64,000 nt of DNA from CBDCWQ01 sp965223435 (GCA_965223435.1 CBDCWQ010000018.1:124001-188000); one strand, 5' to 3'. Numbered from the stretch's first letter, positions 55,401 through 62,465 are shown. Notes: generated from the letters alone by a model not told the origin. Made by a program: numbers and translations.

Positions 55401-57076
55401 CATGGGTACCGACGGTTTGGGCCCCAAGCTTTTATGTCTTTGGTCACGGTTGGGTACGAGAGTACCTGAAAGACGGAACGCCCGTCGGAAACACCACCCC
55501 CGTCAGAGGCTATCTGATCCACGCAAAGGCTGCTCACGCCGACGGGCGCCCCCCTGTCGCCGAGGCGCTGGGTGTTGAACCCAACCAGATCACTGGTCTT
55601 AGTACGGACCAAATGAAGGAAAAGGAATTTCTCAAGTTGGCCAAAAGGCAACAGGAAGAACAGCTCGAAGTGGCGGTTCCGTCGCCCCATGGATTTCCTC
55701 TTTACGCGACCGTTTCCATATCGGCCGCGGAGGCGGTCCTTCCGTCCTTCGAGCCCTATGTGTTGACAAGAGGGGCCTCGCATCTGGTGGATGAAAAACC
55801 GGAAGTGGCGGCGGCTCAGCTCGAAGAGGTCGCCAAGCCCTTTGTTCCGAAAAATCAGAAGATGCCTTGGAAACTCGTCACCAAAGAACGAACCTTCCAA
55901 AGCGGAGACGACTTTAAGGCCCTGACGGACCCGAAGGCCATTGAAGCCGCTCTGAAAAAGAAAGTTGGGCCGGTAGGAATGGAAGTGCTGGAACGCTTCC
56001 CGGGCGAAGATCCCATCGTGACCGCATCGAAGGAGGAAATCACTCCAGAAGGCTTGGTCGATCTCGCCAAGAAAGAGAATGCGATTTTGCATTTGATTTC
56101 TGTGAACGAGGGAGAGTTTTTTGTGGTTCTTTCCACTGCCCTCGGCCTCAGACATGAACAGGTCGAGGAAAAGAGGGATGCATGGGAAGAGCGTTTTGGG
56201 GACTACTTCTATGTGGGCGCGGCGACGCCTCAATGGATTGGTTTTGGTCACAAGAAGGATGCAACCAATGTGTATTGGATGGTTAAAAAGCATGTACGCA
56301 CAATGCAACGAGAAAAGTTTTTCTTGGCGGCCCCTGATGCTCTCGCGCCCTATCGCTTAGATCACATGAGCAATGGGGTTCGGGGTTCGCTCGATGGTCT
56401 GAATTTTTATCTCCAAAGTAAGGCGCGGCCTACAAACGAAGAAGTGATCGATCTCATCTATGGTTCTAAATTTCCGGTGGGGCATTCGATGGTCTTTGTG
56501 TATTCAGAGACCTTCGGGTACATCGTCTTTCCGCTGATAGAGCGATTCATCTGGGATGAAGTGGTCAAGCACGACTATCGTATCCTTTTCTCACTGGCGG
56601 ACGACATAGGGCAAAAGCAGCTGGGAACCAGTCGAGCCATCCACCAGGACTATCTGTTTGTCGGCGTTCCTTCCGATAAAAAAGATGCCCTATTCCGCAC
56701 ACTCGATGGCGATGGACTGGTCAAAAAGGATACACGATTTTTGGAGCAAGCGCGCTTTGGTTTGGATTCGGACGTTCGTTTCCCCGGCCTCGTGCTCGAA
56801 GCACCAAAAAGCCTCAAACTCAAAACCAGTCAGGTGATGAAAGCCGACACCCTCGCACCGAAGGACTTTTGGGAACAGAAGCTCAACAAATGGTTCGAGA
56901 AAGTCACCAAGGGCACAAAAATTAAGCTTACCGAAGATCTCGATCTCACCGTCAGAGGGGGCGTGCCCGATACCGCTCGTTTCATAACCAACCAGGGCCC
57001 CTTGACCCTTGCCTGGAACGCAAGTCTCGAAGACGATGACGAATTCATTGAGCTCATTGAGCTCCGCGAAGAATGA
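43436..57076 (+). CDS. Giant multidomain secreted protein, 4546 aa
   Basis: ATG at 43436 is followed by a signal peptide (FLRLPLFLSILSLFWV). Visible in order: ~30-250 a paired 'GWNLLSFPV ... GYWVWA / GWRFLSVAE ... GVGYWAQL' module; ~420-705 three Ig/glucodextranase-like domains (VLLKTPKAEVVYTQTSTVHI, VNGLLVAVNEQPF); ~720-815 fibronectin-III-like; ~840-1350 BNR/sialidase-like stretches (VVQSRDGGQSFGEA, YVSHSQNGGTVWSTPERVG); ~1550-2550 a long helical region with many Trp/Tyr resembling an alpha/alpha toroid; ~3075 a short hydrophobic patch; ~3335-4546 Lys/Pro-rich linkers alternating with diverged mixed alpha/beta units. No protease, nuclease or transport signature and no anchor is evident. The frame is open for 13.6 kb without damage, so it is under selection. 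Role unknown; a surface or released giant protein is likely. Confidence 0.8.
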   Translation: MNSRIRKQIFDKGFGPRNFLRLPLFLSILSLFWVPSRRAHCEEAVSRRVTSYTLQPGWNLLSFPVASGDIALTALKNHNLDAWALDATGPTATERGETVAEIQSHQGYWVWAAETLSFNVEGTQVPRHAGSSTDTQAGWRFLSVAEPTVYEDPNMTQVLVWDAEAQSFERLRVGQWLLPGVGYWAQLVEAAAPLRGHCLPAQWTFFSAAVVVAECPVFDDGSRIIERRAWSQRFPSQSAYPVANKSSIVLRHTQTSSSTSIQAFETEVMTGRAKEDLDAHFVIAPHETGTWEIYEGKMLARGFSDLSNGLGLPETIEVAVMGTYELRDAANYEETQHGFDSDAEEHARQPPREAVLRLTELVAYLARFDSVTTIVSGGPERSSQGTRHLVDALRDRFFSSTTIPSTKNEDALGDVDDRTFRKTPAAPTLVVLQPSEDVVHTESEWVALGGEVFDDALDGLTINGLVVAKESRSFYELISLKPGRNKVQIVATNKNGIKREVVKTFVRTIVRSEPAHVSTSTAADSQGDAPIQEAVLDADPPVVLLKTPKAEVVYTQTSTVHIEGQVLDAHVWDVSVNGLLVAVNEQPFSHEIKLTQALTTVEIVARDAAQNQTTRHIEFILDQEDPKILFSHGHAVTTHEARFSIRGAVSEKNLRSVRLQRPSQDEEVLASPDGFFEAPVSLSEGKNTFFVTAVDRAGNARTETVNILYVADLPVLKRLRAPSQLGATMSGGDVVLWWQSPTLFDDGQALPLGVRPSFRVYRDTVRIKELSGTRYAEEVEDRPNEYNYYVTAVLTNESGDVLESVPSQTISLKSTPVSLLPSSPGEFETPAALTRGGAKEEQPATALSTFGGKTYAHVAFVVNGGEKAESKIRYLQSPEAGKAGSFGPSTTVSVVDPDSRVGDLTVCAREKRVSLAWIEQPKTKSGGVSRLWVVQSRDGGQSFGEARSLRETVDWKRGLDVAYDAKGHHHLVWGEANKIYYLKDLSGSPSNVFDVKKRSPATERVKYLAQYAPQEGKGCACEECWCPESYVLSEEPDPDNNDLPIGPYIYRTETSYIYEPSLHVDDEKISIVGRQRRLWDDKPVPNPVWQAMAEDPIYSDDIVQRLQPTRLVVGWRSVWKSAYEPGDDTGLSEVGHQHQYLYQGRWQESDQIKIAQRPLRPGAWSAADAGGFRQGEWQDDVEMRWRISVVAGGFSADEEDKPSYPEVHAAPDGEMLVSFEKGTSSDPNRPEHNGIYVSHSQNGGTVWSTPERVGSGYVPQLAVASTGEVSVLFYAAGQDASLGQIRAAHKLKGNSFASPAIVNHRPPRVVHWQSHGAEGDSLPGKPSLSAHQELFFAAWVQKGRDTTEADQIVTTRASRVMDFSHLGLAVSENTATGKSVPIKVTAENKFHMQLQVEDTVQISSSQGGGHARGVSEASEPNPIAGSLSSRLSSAGVSTAPVGLRLTQGVGHVVMAGESALASVDASGFPEIHLAASFSSADGLATVSSHTPLVPGNTNGNYGRAIEIRADLLRTETLEKTGEVFHYLVEYQPNELSDEGGAALDQSLFDLPEYRDARHLAGFDRVWAYTQGIALAQLSEADEDYGEQARGIARYLCHHAVRDQNSDTILGWPFSWNTDGDDWRDARLVTGANAWVVQGLGVFVSSSAYRTAPAKDRGRLKACYLSALAGLQDHRRRLAIGTATRATLMTAGWTTEGLLNVQNPHNLVASSERPLGAVFAEIEPSHRFSYYSVLDAIGYDVFSPTSVRMCQSGPGTDCALLSPGAPEWQDYPLEQEAQWTLLKTPALASNVVTEHNLDVLSVLNHALRHQDALAPEGAEARTSWVNELEGWRNELRHGIFYFLWDEDGWKLEFEEALAKLESAPTNQALTKTQSENRAARIRAMDEALVSQSLGRIVTGGQLLVDGSGSAQFKASPHTAIDNCSWLSLSVDYRSLGAAAPEGEEEYTERLGKCLKYTILQYAKDLSFGDDGCDPLQASCPPKKTYRGTHYFQNAFKDPYIEPSELQESSYHLEATMGLILGLFRFVDAHPEHRWSEEFLQVGQNLWAGAQGFVRDHGFAYSSQRIQDLSTRLVSSTALVWYVDVYQYLNRRDGDFDRPLLAYDGLSETARGSSKMVDDALFVFRDVSGDLVASGLTRSEGLPYTLLVDQALAVLVSSNHGNEGLATGYLEGLISILGLGHAVLSDTGLPIDQGRISLQDELLGYYAVAWFLRRFPESPIANQAASILTQDLALFLRDVRLDDSPLSGLLTLPGDATVARLEDNLIAYFVLSAAQEVVEDSEPAASLLSAHLGPMWERLVELCGFHDGSMPARWADEWGVDRSALDGLGALATCSLFASNTGAFETGLRLLEASQALAPAETMYAPPAQAEGEAPEASSPDAAFSRWETHRVELAHHHGVFARRALSLVDPRQDEIARVAGFEDTPKLGGSGLSQALLTLLLDHPSGVFGIHAQPLTSSQVFLNSERFGAEHLDRMKRALADRTIDVLTAMLASDFRAYRFDQFLVELMALQRAHDHVFRVPGSVSREAYLLSTKDMLLHGLCDDAALVHQGSAALNEALGIGCETVMATMTSLFEARGSLGGEEDWVATIQTSNTAPWAMVLERLIEPCPESTAQETDYGVYLGDDCGLRGPEPSSYGFLQGQAPLNLEPDASAIEIRESLRRRLKDALTEGLSLLGPKTPIIYRLGAVDPVHAFNPASADYWKRGALELRFALSSAHKGQVRFELHGLKTEPPNFPLSSTHAANARTFRQWVNAYAGGDLGVLANNAGVPKPLRAAWITSMHRIVRTGVLGVSDAAALLSSLGFEDADAESWKQGYVLSEDPFSEFRAMAHTRLVSLNRTDHWWETKIAYADGRKPIEPVHDVSEDIGPAGLRILVGLVQKMDVMITPLVTDRGDYAVLQDRPQCLFRIENNGDVEARYEVRIDGVLFGDGIQLIGRDSAFGKASPVAMDVCGFVPKTDKREVEVEVKNIVTGEPFGFLFPVRVVAGCQTGETVSSEEASELVATNEWGLRSYQSVDCGDGLMLQPLNPHALGFDLEETNALSALQILRGVRTLKQVVKSTQSVQGAASAGLSAEQIFGIVVGVAGIGSAQQISDELSKEVSGLLWKKLRVFEQPPSGPWEPVGWVPAWDVFAESEAAVRELPIYNRNSEGKWEITAQFFENQIYAVVQPSVYSGPRFPLLDPSVPVFGHDVTSKMAVYRYVGNLNLNLSPQGVQEMPIDNPLAEFLADSGVFPEWIYDFPPEFRYVIYYKLFVEPGLGEGGPSPTYEIGHARPGIYSWSGDEGRFENILFQKQPSIPVELQKPGYVWREWSEEGWHLYGPPDEVDAFLSVAGYTAGAKKTGTTKASPGKKTSNKAPKLKNAKEVVLAPDLRSLDRELSAVAPLLDDYGPAYEFWSVPADLIITLASHFRVWSGLPPIKGAAFDISYKMHLTDLKLRLPEIQAQIRNGSLQMDTKDSFAEVKHGLQEFKIQTEGQALYRGPDLMSRHLRNSVSQAIKAETALVFDRDRQSYILRVDPSAMVFDHALKRFVPKASKPRGAKKEDMPPPPHPDAKPKRQETLHSITFLDASAPFPRVDEFAKSIAVEHWVHSSQTTNFFISGVGGAWQREYTPEGDFVGMKYFVEEELIWLGQNGLLKDSTIRRRVARLLRISEDKDTIAYVGPDQYGPEELWNWMMNTDTVKKHGTSKKTGFNVISILGRTIFIVFPVQTGPTDSPLFSINNYLFEGVATDVQDSTTAKNTAQSHVPAWQNMPWFLVDRVKTKYYRDGEEVLESPVKGPGQVKPQVPSKNKSLPASQSEKELHAGLLKIKALLTKYPDVYGQWPEAARAIVELEPLLLWLQKKTADREKPRAFSGEDMAVYETARDVVLAETSAILDHMGAEFNTTGYDPSVGPIINVQLRPLLNLIGSRMLYQGTSIGGIGNPWATNAKESVVVIWLKDEWKIAVYPIDSVLNRPADSWTFLSAQYFGEPKADFSDVDLWVKDVLAPKAWVPTVWAPSFYVFGHGWVREYLKDGTPVGNTTPVRGYLIHAKAAHADGRPPVAEALGVEPNQITGLSTDQMKEKEFLKLAKRQQEEQLEVAVPSPHGFPLYATVSISAAEAVLPSFEPYVLTRGASHLVDEKPEVAAAQLEEVAKPFVPKNQKMPWKLVTKERTFQSGDDFKALTDPKAIEAALKKKVGPVGMEVLERFPGEDPIVTASKEEITPEGLVDLAKKENAILHLISVNEGEFFVVLSTALGLRHEQVEEKRDAWEERFGDYFYVGAATPQWIGFGHKKDATNVYWMVKKHVRTMQREKFFLAAPDALAPYRLDHMSNGVRGSLDGLNFYLQSKARPTNEEVIDLIYGSKFPVGHSMVFVYSETFGYIVFPLIERFIWDEVVKHDYRILFSLADDIGQKQLGTSRAIHQDYLFVGVPSDKKDALFRTLDGDGLVKKDTRFLEQARFGLDSDVRFPGLVLEAPKSLKLKTSQVMKADTLAPKDFWEQKLNKWFEKVTKGTKIKLTEDLDLTVRGGVPDTARFITNQGPLTLAWNASLEDDDEFIELIELREE

Positions 57077-57622
57077 GGGGGGACAGGCACTATTATTTAC
57101 CCTCGCCAGTCGACCTGAATCCGTTTCGTACACTTGTGACCCGTTGCACTTGAGCAAGCCGGCCCGTTGGCAATGGCGAATTTGGCAAAAGCCGTTGGGG
57201 CGCCTACAAGGGCCGAAGGTTCCACGGAACACGTCCCCCAGGTATAGATTCCGGGCCCGCTGGGCGAAGTTCTCAATCGCGCCGTCATCCGATACCTGCG
57301 CCTCCTACCTCGTCGAATAGATTTCGCACCTGCCCCACCCGCCGTAGGAGGCGCCTGGAATGTCTGTAGCTCGTAACCAACCCCCCACAAAAATGTTACC
57401 AATCGTTCGTGTTCTTCATGGGTCAGCCGATTATGGAGAGCCATCTTCCTGCGCTCGGCCGGGCCATCGCACGCTCCTGGAATGATGCAACGAGGCGGTT
57501 CTCCATTGTCCCCAGCCACGTTGTGGCTCGAAACGGCTCCGCGCCCTAGTCCAAGTCTATGGATCGCGGCTTTTCTGTTGGGGTGACGTGTGGGTGGCAC
57601 GATCCTTGAAGGCGATGGTTTT
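57077..57622. other. Region between giant protein and FtsH
   Basis: No convincing gene. A minus-strand frame (57097-57452, beginning MALHNRLTHEEHERLVTFLW) is open for 118 codons and might be a decayed fragment, but it has no ribosome site and no recognisable domain. The FtsH gene begins at 57623. Confidence 0.4.
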
Positions 57623-59536
57623 ATGGCCGAGGATCTGAACCGCAGCCCGGATGCCCAAGGGGTCGTGGGCAAAAGGCGCCAGAGGCCTCCGCTCTTGGTG
57701 TTGTTGGGCGTGCTCTTGGGGCTCACGCTGCTGGTTCGGCCGTTCTTCGGCGCCGAATCGTATCGCAAAATTACGTACTCGGAGTTTCTTGAGCACCTCA
57801 GGAAACAGCGGATCGAGAAAGTCGAAATCCACCCGCAGAAGTTGAACGTGGTTCTCAAAGCAGAGCAGCATCCTGGCTCGCAGGGAACGCTTCTTTTCGT
57901 GACCCGAATCCCGAATACGGACGATTCGAGTCTCTTGGCAGAACTACAGGAAAACGATGTAGAGTTCCAGGGTAAGTCTAGCGAACAAAACGCGTTTTAT
58001 TCGATGCTTGCGACCTGGATGATCCCTCTCGCCCTGCTCTTCAGCATGTATTATTTCATCTTTCGACGCCTCGGCCCCGACACCAAGGGCCCACTCAAGT
58101 TCGGCCGCAATCGGGCCAAGATCTACGATGCTAGCAAGACCGTTCGAGTGACGTTCCAGGACGTCGCGGGGATTGATGAAGCCGTTGACGAGATGCGCGA
58201 GGTTGTGGATTTCCTCAAGAATCCAGGCAAGTACCAGGCATTGGGCGCAAAGATTCCTAAGGGGGCGTTGCTCGTGGGCGCGCCGGGTACCGGCAAGACC
58301 TTGCTCGCCAAAGCGGTGGCCGGTGAAGCCCACGTGCCCTTCTTTTCTCTTTCGGGGTCTGACTTCGTAGAAATGTTTGTAGGTGTTGGTGCCGCGCGCG
58401 TGCGGGATCTCTTTGCTCAAGCGATCGCCAAGAGCCCCTGCATCATATTTATCGACGAAATCGATGCCATTGGTAAGTCGAGGGGTGGAATGGCGGCGAT
58501 GGGGACGCACGAGGAACGCGAACAGACCTTGAACCAGCTTCTCTCAGAGATGGATGGATTTGACCCCAAACTGGGCGTGGTGATCATGGCGGCGACGAAC
58601 CGGCCCGAGGTTCTTGACCCGGCCCTCGTGCGGTCCGGGCGCTTTGATCGCCAGGTGGTTGTCGATCGGCCAACGGTCCAAGGACGCTGCGCTATTCTTG
58701 AGGTTCACGTAGCTGGTGTTGAGTTGGAAAAGGATGTCGATCTGTTGCTCGTGGCTAAGCGAACACCCGGTATGGTCGGCGCCGATTTGGCAAAGGTCGT
58801 GAATGAAGCGGCTTTGGCGGCCGCACGTCGCCAGTCCACGGTTGTTGAGCAGCGCGACTTCGAAGAATCTATTGATCGCATTCAGCTTGGCCTGAAAAAG
58901 AGGGGTCGGGCCATGACCGAGCAAGAGAAACATCGAGTGGCCGTCCATGAAGCTGGCCACGCTGTCGTGGCCATGTCTGTGGACCACGCGGACCCCGTGC
59001 ACCGTGTGACGATTATTCCGCGCGCGATTGGTGCGCTTGGCGCAACCCTCCAACTCCCCACTGAGGAGCGTTATCTCATGCTGAGGAATGAGCTCCAAGA
59101 CCAAGTCGCCGTCATGTTTGGGGGTCGGGCCGCCGAAGAAATGATCCTGCAGGATGTTTCAACGGGGGCAGAGAATGACTTCGAGCGAGCGACCGAGGTC
59201 GCCCGGCAAATGGTGTGTCGCTTTGGCATGAGCGATCAGCTTGGGGCCCAGACTTACGGCCAAAGTCGCGGTGCGCGTTTCCTCGAAATGCCCATGCCTT
59301 TTGGTGCGGGTCGTGATTTCAGCGAGAAAACCGCAGAAACCATCGATCGAGAAATTCGTCGCATTGTTGAAGAAGGGCACAAACGCGCCGTAAACATCTT
59401 GATGCGAAGACAGCCGCTTCTCGAATCGATCGTAGCCCGACTTCTGGTTGAAGAAACGCTCGACCACAAGGCCCTTGAAGCCCTGGCCAAGTCTTCTGAT
59501 GATCTGCGCTTCAGAGTCCATGCCGGAAGCCCCTAA
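57623..59536 (+). CDS. ftsH: FtsH-type membrane AAA+ zinc protease
   Basis: ATG at 57623 with GAAGG nine bases upstream; 637 residues. Two membrane segments near the N-terminus (LLVLLGVLLGLTLLVRPFF and MIPLALLFSMYYFIF) flank a short periplasmic domain. AAA domain: Walker A GAPGTGKT (~219-226), Walker B CIIFIDEIDAIG, second region of homology ATNRPEVLDPALVRSGRFDR. Zinc site HEAGH (442-446) with the third ligand in the STGAENDFERAT block. FtsH removes misassembled membrane proteins and some regulators, as a hexamer. The full motif set is present. It is a single-gene unit; genomes of this type often hold several FtsH copies, so it need not be the housekeeping one. Confidence 0.95.
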   Translation: MAEDLNRSPDAQGVVGKRRQRPPLLVLLGVLLGLTLLVRPFFGAESYRKITYSEFLEHLRKQRIEKVEIHPQKLNVVLKAEQHPGSQGTLLFVTRIPNTDDSSLLAELQENDVEFQGKSSEQNAFYSMLATWMIPLALLFSMYYFIFRRLGPDTKGPLKFGRNRAKIYDASKTVRVTFQDVAGIDEAVDEMREVVDFLKNPGKYQALGAKIPKGALLVGAPGTGKTLLAKAVAGEAHVPFFSLSGSDFVEMFVGVGAARVRDLFAQAIAKSPCIIFIDEIDAIGKSRGGMAAMGTHEEREQTLNQLLSEMDGFDPKLGVVIMAATNRPEVLDPALVRSGRFDRQVVVDRPTVQGRCAILEVHVAGVELEKDVDLLLVAKRTPGMVGADLAKVVNEAALAAARRQSTVVEQRDFEESIDRIQLGLKKRGRAMTEQEKHRVAVHEAGHAVVAMSVDHADPVHRVTIIPRAIGALGATLQLPTEERYLMLRNELQDQVAVMFGGRAAEEMILQDVSTGAENDFERATEVARQMVCRFGMSDQLGAQTYGQSRGARFLEMPMPFGAGRDFSEKTAETIDREIRRIVEEGHKRAVNILMRRQPLLESIVARLLVEETLDHKALEALAKSSDDLRFRVHAGSP

Positions 59537-59618
59537 GCCGGGCAAAGGCTGCGCTTGGTCGTGATCGTGGCGCCGGGGACCCTACCGGGGTGACGCGCGA
59601 CCGAGTGTTGGAAGAGGC

Positions 59619-60005
59619 TTAGCTCTGTCGTCTTTCGATAAGAACTTGCACCGGGTACTGAAAGACTTTCGGGTGCGCTTTCTTTAGAGCTTCGATACAC
59701 TCGTTTGCACAGGTCTTTGGGTCGTAGACTTCTCGGTTCACCTCATTGCCGGTCAGAAAGATGACAAGAATACCGCCGGCATCGTCGAGAACCGCCCGGA
59801 AAAATGATAGAACCCAGAGCTCGCACACGTCGCCAGATTCATCATCAAGAAGCTCAGATCGAAGATCTTCATCCCTGGTAAAAAATCTGTGTTTCAACGT
59901 GTACTCCCGAAGAAATGACTCAGCGATCGCCCTTCCATCTTCTCGGTTGATCCAGTGCTGCTGCCACGTGCGTTTTCTCGCCTGCTTTTTTTCCCGTTTG
60001 GTCAT
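59619..60005 (-). CDS. Hypothetical cytosolic protein, 128 aa
   Basis: Starts MTKREKKQARKRTWQQHW, a basic N-terminus, and continues with helical and strand segments (EDGRAIAESFLREY; DLRSELLDDESGDVCELWVL; AGGILVIFLTGNEVN; CANECIEALKKAHPKVFQYP). No signal peptide or membrane segment. I do not recognise the family. The size and composition are compatible with an immunity-type or regulatory protein, but no toxin gene is adjacent. It runs in the same direction as the lipoprotein gene upstream, with 110 bp between. The frame uses codons like its neighbours, so I take it as real. Confidence 0.6.
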   Translation of the reverse strand: MTKREKKQARKRTWQQHWINREDGRAIAESFLREYTLKHRFFTRDEDLRSELLDDESGDVCELWVLSFFRAVLDDAGGILVIFLTGNEVNREVYDPKTCANECIEALKKAHPKVFQYPVQVLIERRQS

Positions 60006-60116
60006 GACCCAGTCATTCTTTTCTGCCCAGATACCCGCTCACGGACATGGGCCTTGATAACGCCACCCTTGAAGTCTAGCAGGGGGCCGATTGGAAGCCC
60101 AAACGGTTTCGGAGGG

Positions 60117-62465
60117 CTAGTCTACGATCTCCGCCATACCAAGGGGCAGATAGTTGTTGCCGAGATTTACGTCGGTGGCAAAGGGGTCAACCCAAAGACC
60201 GAGATGGACGGTTTTGCTCTCTTTCGGGAGGAACTCCGGCATCATCGTGCCTTCAAAAAAGGCCCCGGGGGCAAGGTTTCGTTCTTCTGGTGGGTTGCTC
60301 CCACTGGCGAGCTGCGTGCCAGCGGTGGGATCACTGATCGGTGGGAAGACCGGGAAATAGGGGGTGTCGCCAGCAAATAGACGGACGCCAAAGTGGCCAA
60401 AGTATGGAGCGTTGCCGACGTTGGTCACGCGGAATTTGAGGGCGAGGCTGCCTGAGCCGGAAATGGTGCGGGGCACTTCGTCCAAGAGCGTGGCCACGAG
60501 GTCTGGACCTTGCCGCCTGGTGCCGGTCGGTCGGAAGGTGATGATGGATCCTCTCGGTACGCTGTCGGCGTCGCAGTCGGGCGAACAGGAGAGCTGGACC
60601 GCTCTTTGGCCGCTTGGATCTCCGATGCCGACCGTTGCGGCCAGGCCCGGGGAGGTGATGTTTTGCATGTGCATTTCAATGATGCCGTTGCTGAAGAGAC
60701 TCACGGTGTAGGTGGCTGTGCCTTTTGTATCTTGCACTGCAACTGCGGAGGACCACGTAAGCATGATGGATTCAGGGCCCATCGTCAGGTGGGTGTCGTC
60801 GAAGGATCGGATGTACCGGTCCCAGAAGCCGGCGATTACCCCGTAGGGTGCTGACGCTCTGGGCAAAAGGGTGTTGTTGGGATCTACGGTGCCCTCGCCG
60901 AGGTAGATGGTTCCGTTCGAGGTCACGTTGATCTCCGTGCCCATGGGAAAGGTCTCCCCAAAAAACGGAAAGTCGAATGGTAAGGTCACTGGAGCCATCG
61001 TGTCTCGGCGACCGATCGAAAGTCCGGGACCAAAGGACCTCGGGGTGCGATTCACGGTGCGCGCCACGTCGAGTACGTAGCCATGCCCACCCAAAGTGTT
61101 TTCTTTGACGCTGAGTGCGAGCACGACCGTGTCCGGCTCGTGCTCCGCTTGGGTCGCGGTGATGGTCAGCTGGCCTTCAAAGGGCTCAGTTGGCGTGCCC
61201 TCGAGACGGCCCTCAGGAAAAAGCGAGAGGCCTGAAGGCAATGGACTGTCCGTAAAAAAAGAGGGTGCAGAGGCGCCCGTGTACTCGAGCTGGATGCTGT
61301 AGGGCGCGTTGACAAGACCCGAATCAAGAGACGTGGTGGTGATTTTGATGACGCGCGGTGCGATGACGTCGACCGCGCCAAGGCGCAAAAGATTGTTGCT
61401 TCGGTCGATTTCGGTGTCGTCCTCGTTAATCCACAGGGCGGCGTGGTATCGACCGGGTTCGACGCGTATGGTTCCAAAAAGGTTCAGCTCAGCGGTACTG
61501 CTGGGCTGGATATCAGGCAAGTTGGCCGAGGCCGTGATAGGCAGGAGCCCCTTGGAGGCGTCGATCGCGAAGGATTCTGTTTTTGATAGAATGAGTCTGG
61601 TCGTTCCGACCAGTGGACCAGCGCCGCTTTCGATGGTGCCCTTGTTCGTCACCGTGACGTCGAGGTTAATCGGCTTACCCTGTTCGAATACCTCGGGGAG
61701 CGTCACCATGGTTGTGGAGAACGCCAGGTCGAAGCCGGCGATGGGCTTGTTCTCGGGGCGAAAGAGAACCACGGTTCCCGTAGGGACGTCGCTTTGTCCG
61801 CAGTCTGGTGTGCAGGCCAGGGCGGGGAAGCGCTGGCCGCCAGGCCCCTGGAGCCCCACCGTTCCTGACAGCCCGCTGGTACCCTCTACCGAGAACGTTC
61901 TGATTTCGATGAGGTTGTGCGCAGCCAGAAGACGTAATTGGACGTTCATCGTGGCTTCGGTGGTACGAGATTTCGCGCCGAACCAAGAAATGATCAGCGT
62001 TTCCGGGATCACGTGGGCGTAGACCTGGCCCGTTGGGTACTCAAAGTCGTCCCAAAAGGCGGCGATCAGCCCGTTCTTGGTGTCTGGATGGGGCCATTCG
62101 CGGTTGTCGCCCTCGATGGGGGTCTCCTCGAGCGAGACGAGGCCGGACGAACTTACGTACAGAGGCGTGCCGACCGGAAGTGCCTCTCCAAAAAACTCAA
62201 ACTCGAAGGGTAACAGAACTGTTGTAGAGGTCCCGGTGGCCGCGATTTGGAGGGGCATGCCTGGAGGCGGGTCGATGAAGTAGGCCGTCTGGCCGAAGGA
62301 CATTTCGTACCCCGAACCCTTGCGGATGCCTCCGTCCTCTTGGTTTCCTCCGTCATTTTGGGTCCCCGCATCAGTGCCAGTGCCTGGCTCGGACTCGATG
62401 CCCGAGCAGGCGACCACGAGGGCGAGCCCGTTTGCCAGCAAGCAAGTCGGGGTGAGGTGCTTCAT
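60117..62465 (-). CDS. Two-module secreted lipoprotein with CARDB-like and Ig-like domains
   Basis: ATG at 62465 (MKHLTPTCLLANGLALVVAC) gives 782 residues with a lipobox VVAC and an acidic Asp/Gly/Glu linker. Two copies of a ~190-residue nidogen-like beta module follow: FEFEFFGEALPVGTPLYVSS...GLIAAFWDDF and FDFPFFGETFPMGTEINVTS...GVIAGFWDRY, each ending with a Cys-x3-Cys (LACTPDCGQSDVPTG; LSCSPDCDADSVPRG). Each is followed by a CARDB-like domain ending in a pair of Asn (EIDRSNNLLRLG; DVNLGNNYLPLG). Between them is a putative Ig fold (SPLPSGLSLFPEGRLEGTPTE). The internal duplication is plain. Surface-exposed; binding partner unknown. Ribosome site weak; ATG at 62486 is an alternative. Confidence 0.82.
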   Translation of the reverse strand: MKHLTPTCLLANGLALVVACSGIESEPGTGTDAGTQNDGGNQEDGGIRKGSGYEMSFGQTAYFIDPPPGMPLQIAATGTSTTVLLPFEFEFFGEALPVGTPLYVSSSGLVSLEETPIEGDNREWPHPDTKNGLIAAFWDDFEYPTGQVYAHVIPETLIISWFGAKSRTTEATMNVQLRLLAAHNLIEIRTFSVEGTSGLSGTVGLQGPGGQRFPALACTPDCGQSDVPTGTVVLFRPENKPIAGFDLAFSTTMVTLPEVFEQGKPINLDVTVTNKGTIESGAGPLVGTTRLILSKTESFAIDASKGLLPITASANLPDIQPSSTAELNLFGTIRVEPGRYHAALWINEDDTEIDRSNNLLRLGAVDVIAPRVIKITTTSLDSGLVNAPYSIQLEYTGASAPSFFTDSPLPSGLSLFPEGRLEGTPTEPFEGQLTITATQAEHEPDTVVLALSVKENTLGGHGYVLDVARTVNRTPRSFGPGLSIGRRDTMAPVTLPFDFPFFGETFPMGTEINVTSNGTIYLGEGTVDPNNTLLPRASAPYGVIAGFWDRYIRSFDDTHLTMGPESIMLTWSSAVAVQDTKGTATYTVSLFSNGIIEMHMQNITSPGLAATVGIGDPSGQRAVQLSCSPDCDADSVPRGSIITFRPTGTRRQGPDLVATLLDEVPRTISGSGSLALKFRVTNVGNAPYFGHFGVRLFAGDTPYFPVFPPISDPTAGTQLASGSNPPEERNLAPGAFFEGTMMPEFLPKESKTVHLGLWVDPFATDVNLGNNYLPLGMAEIVD

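Noticed and set aside
57097..57452. Minus-strand frame between the giant protein and ftsH
   Set aside because: No ribosome site, no recognisable domain and arginine-rich low-complexity middle; more likely chance or a decayed fragment.
57595..57610. TGGCACGATCCTTGAA before ftsH as a sigma-54 promoter
   Set aside because: The -12 element lacks the essential GC (TTGAA), and the start would fall at the ATG itself.
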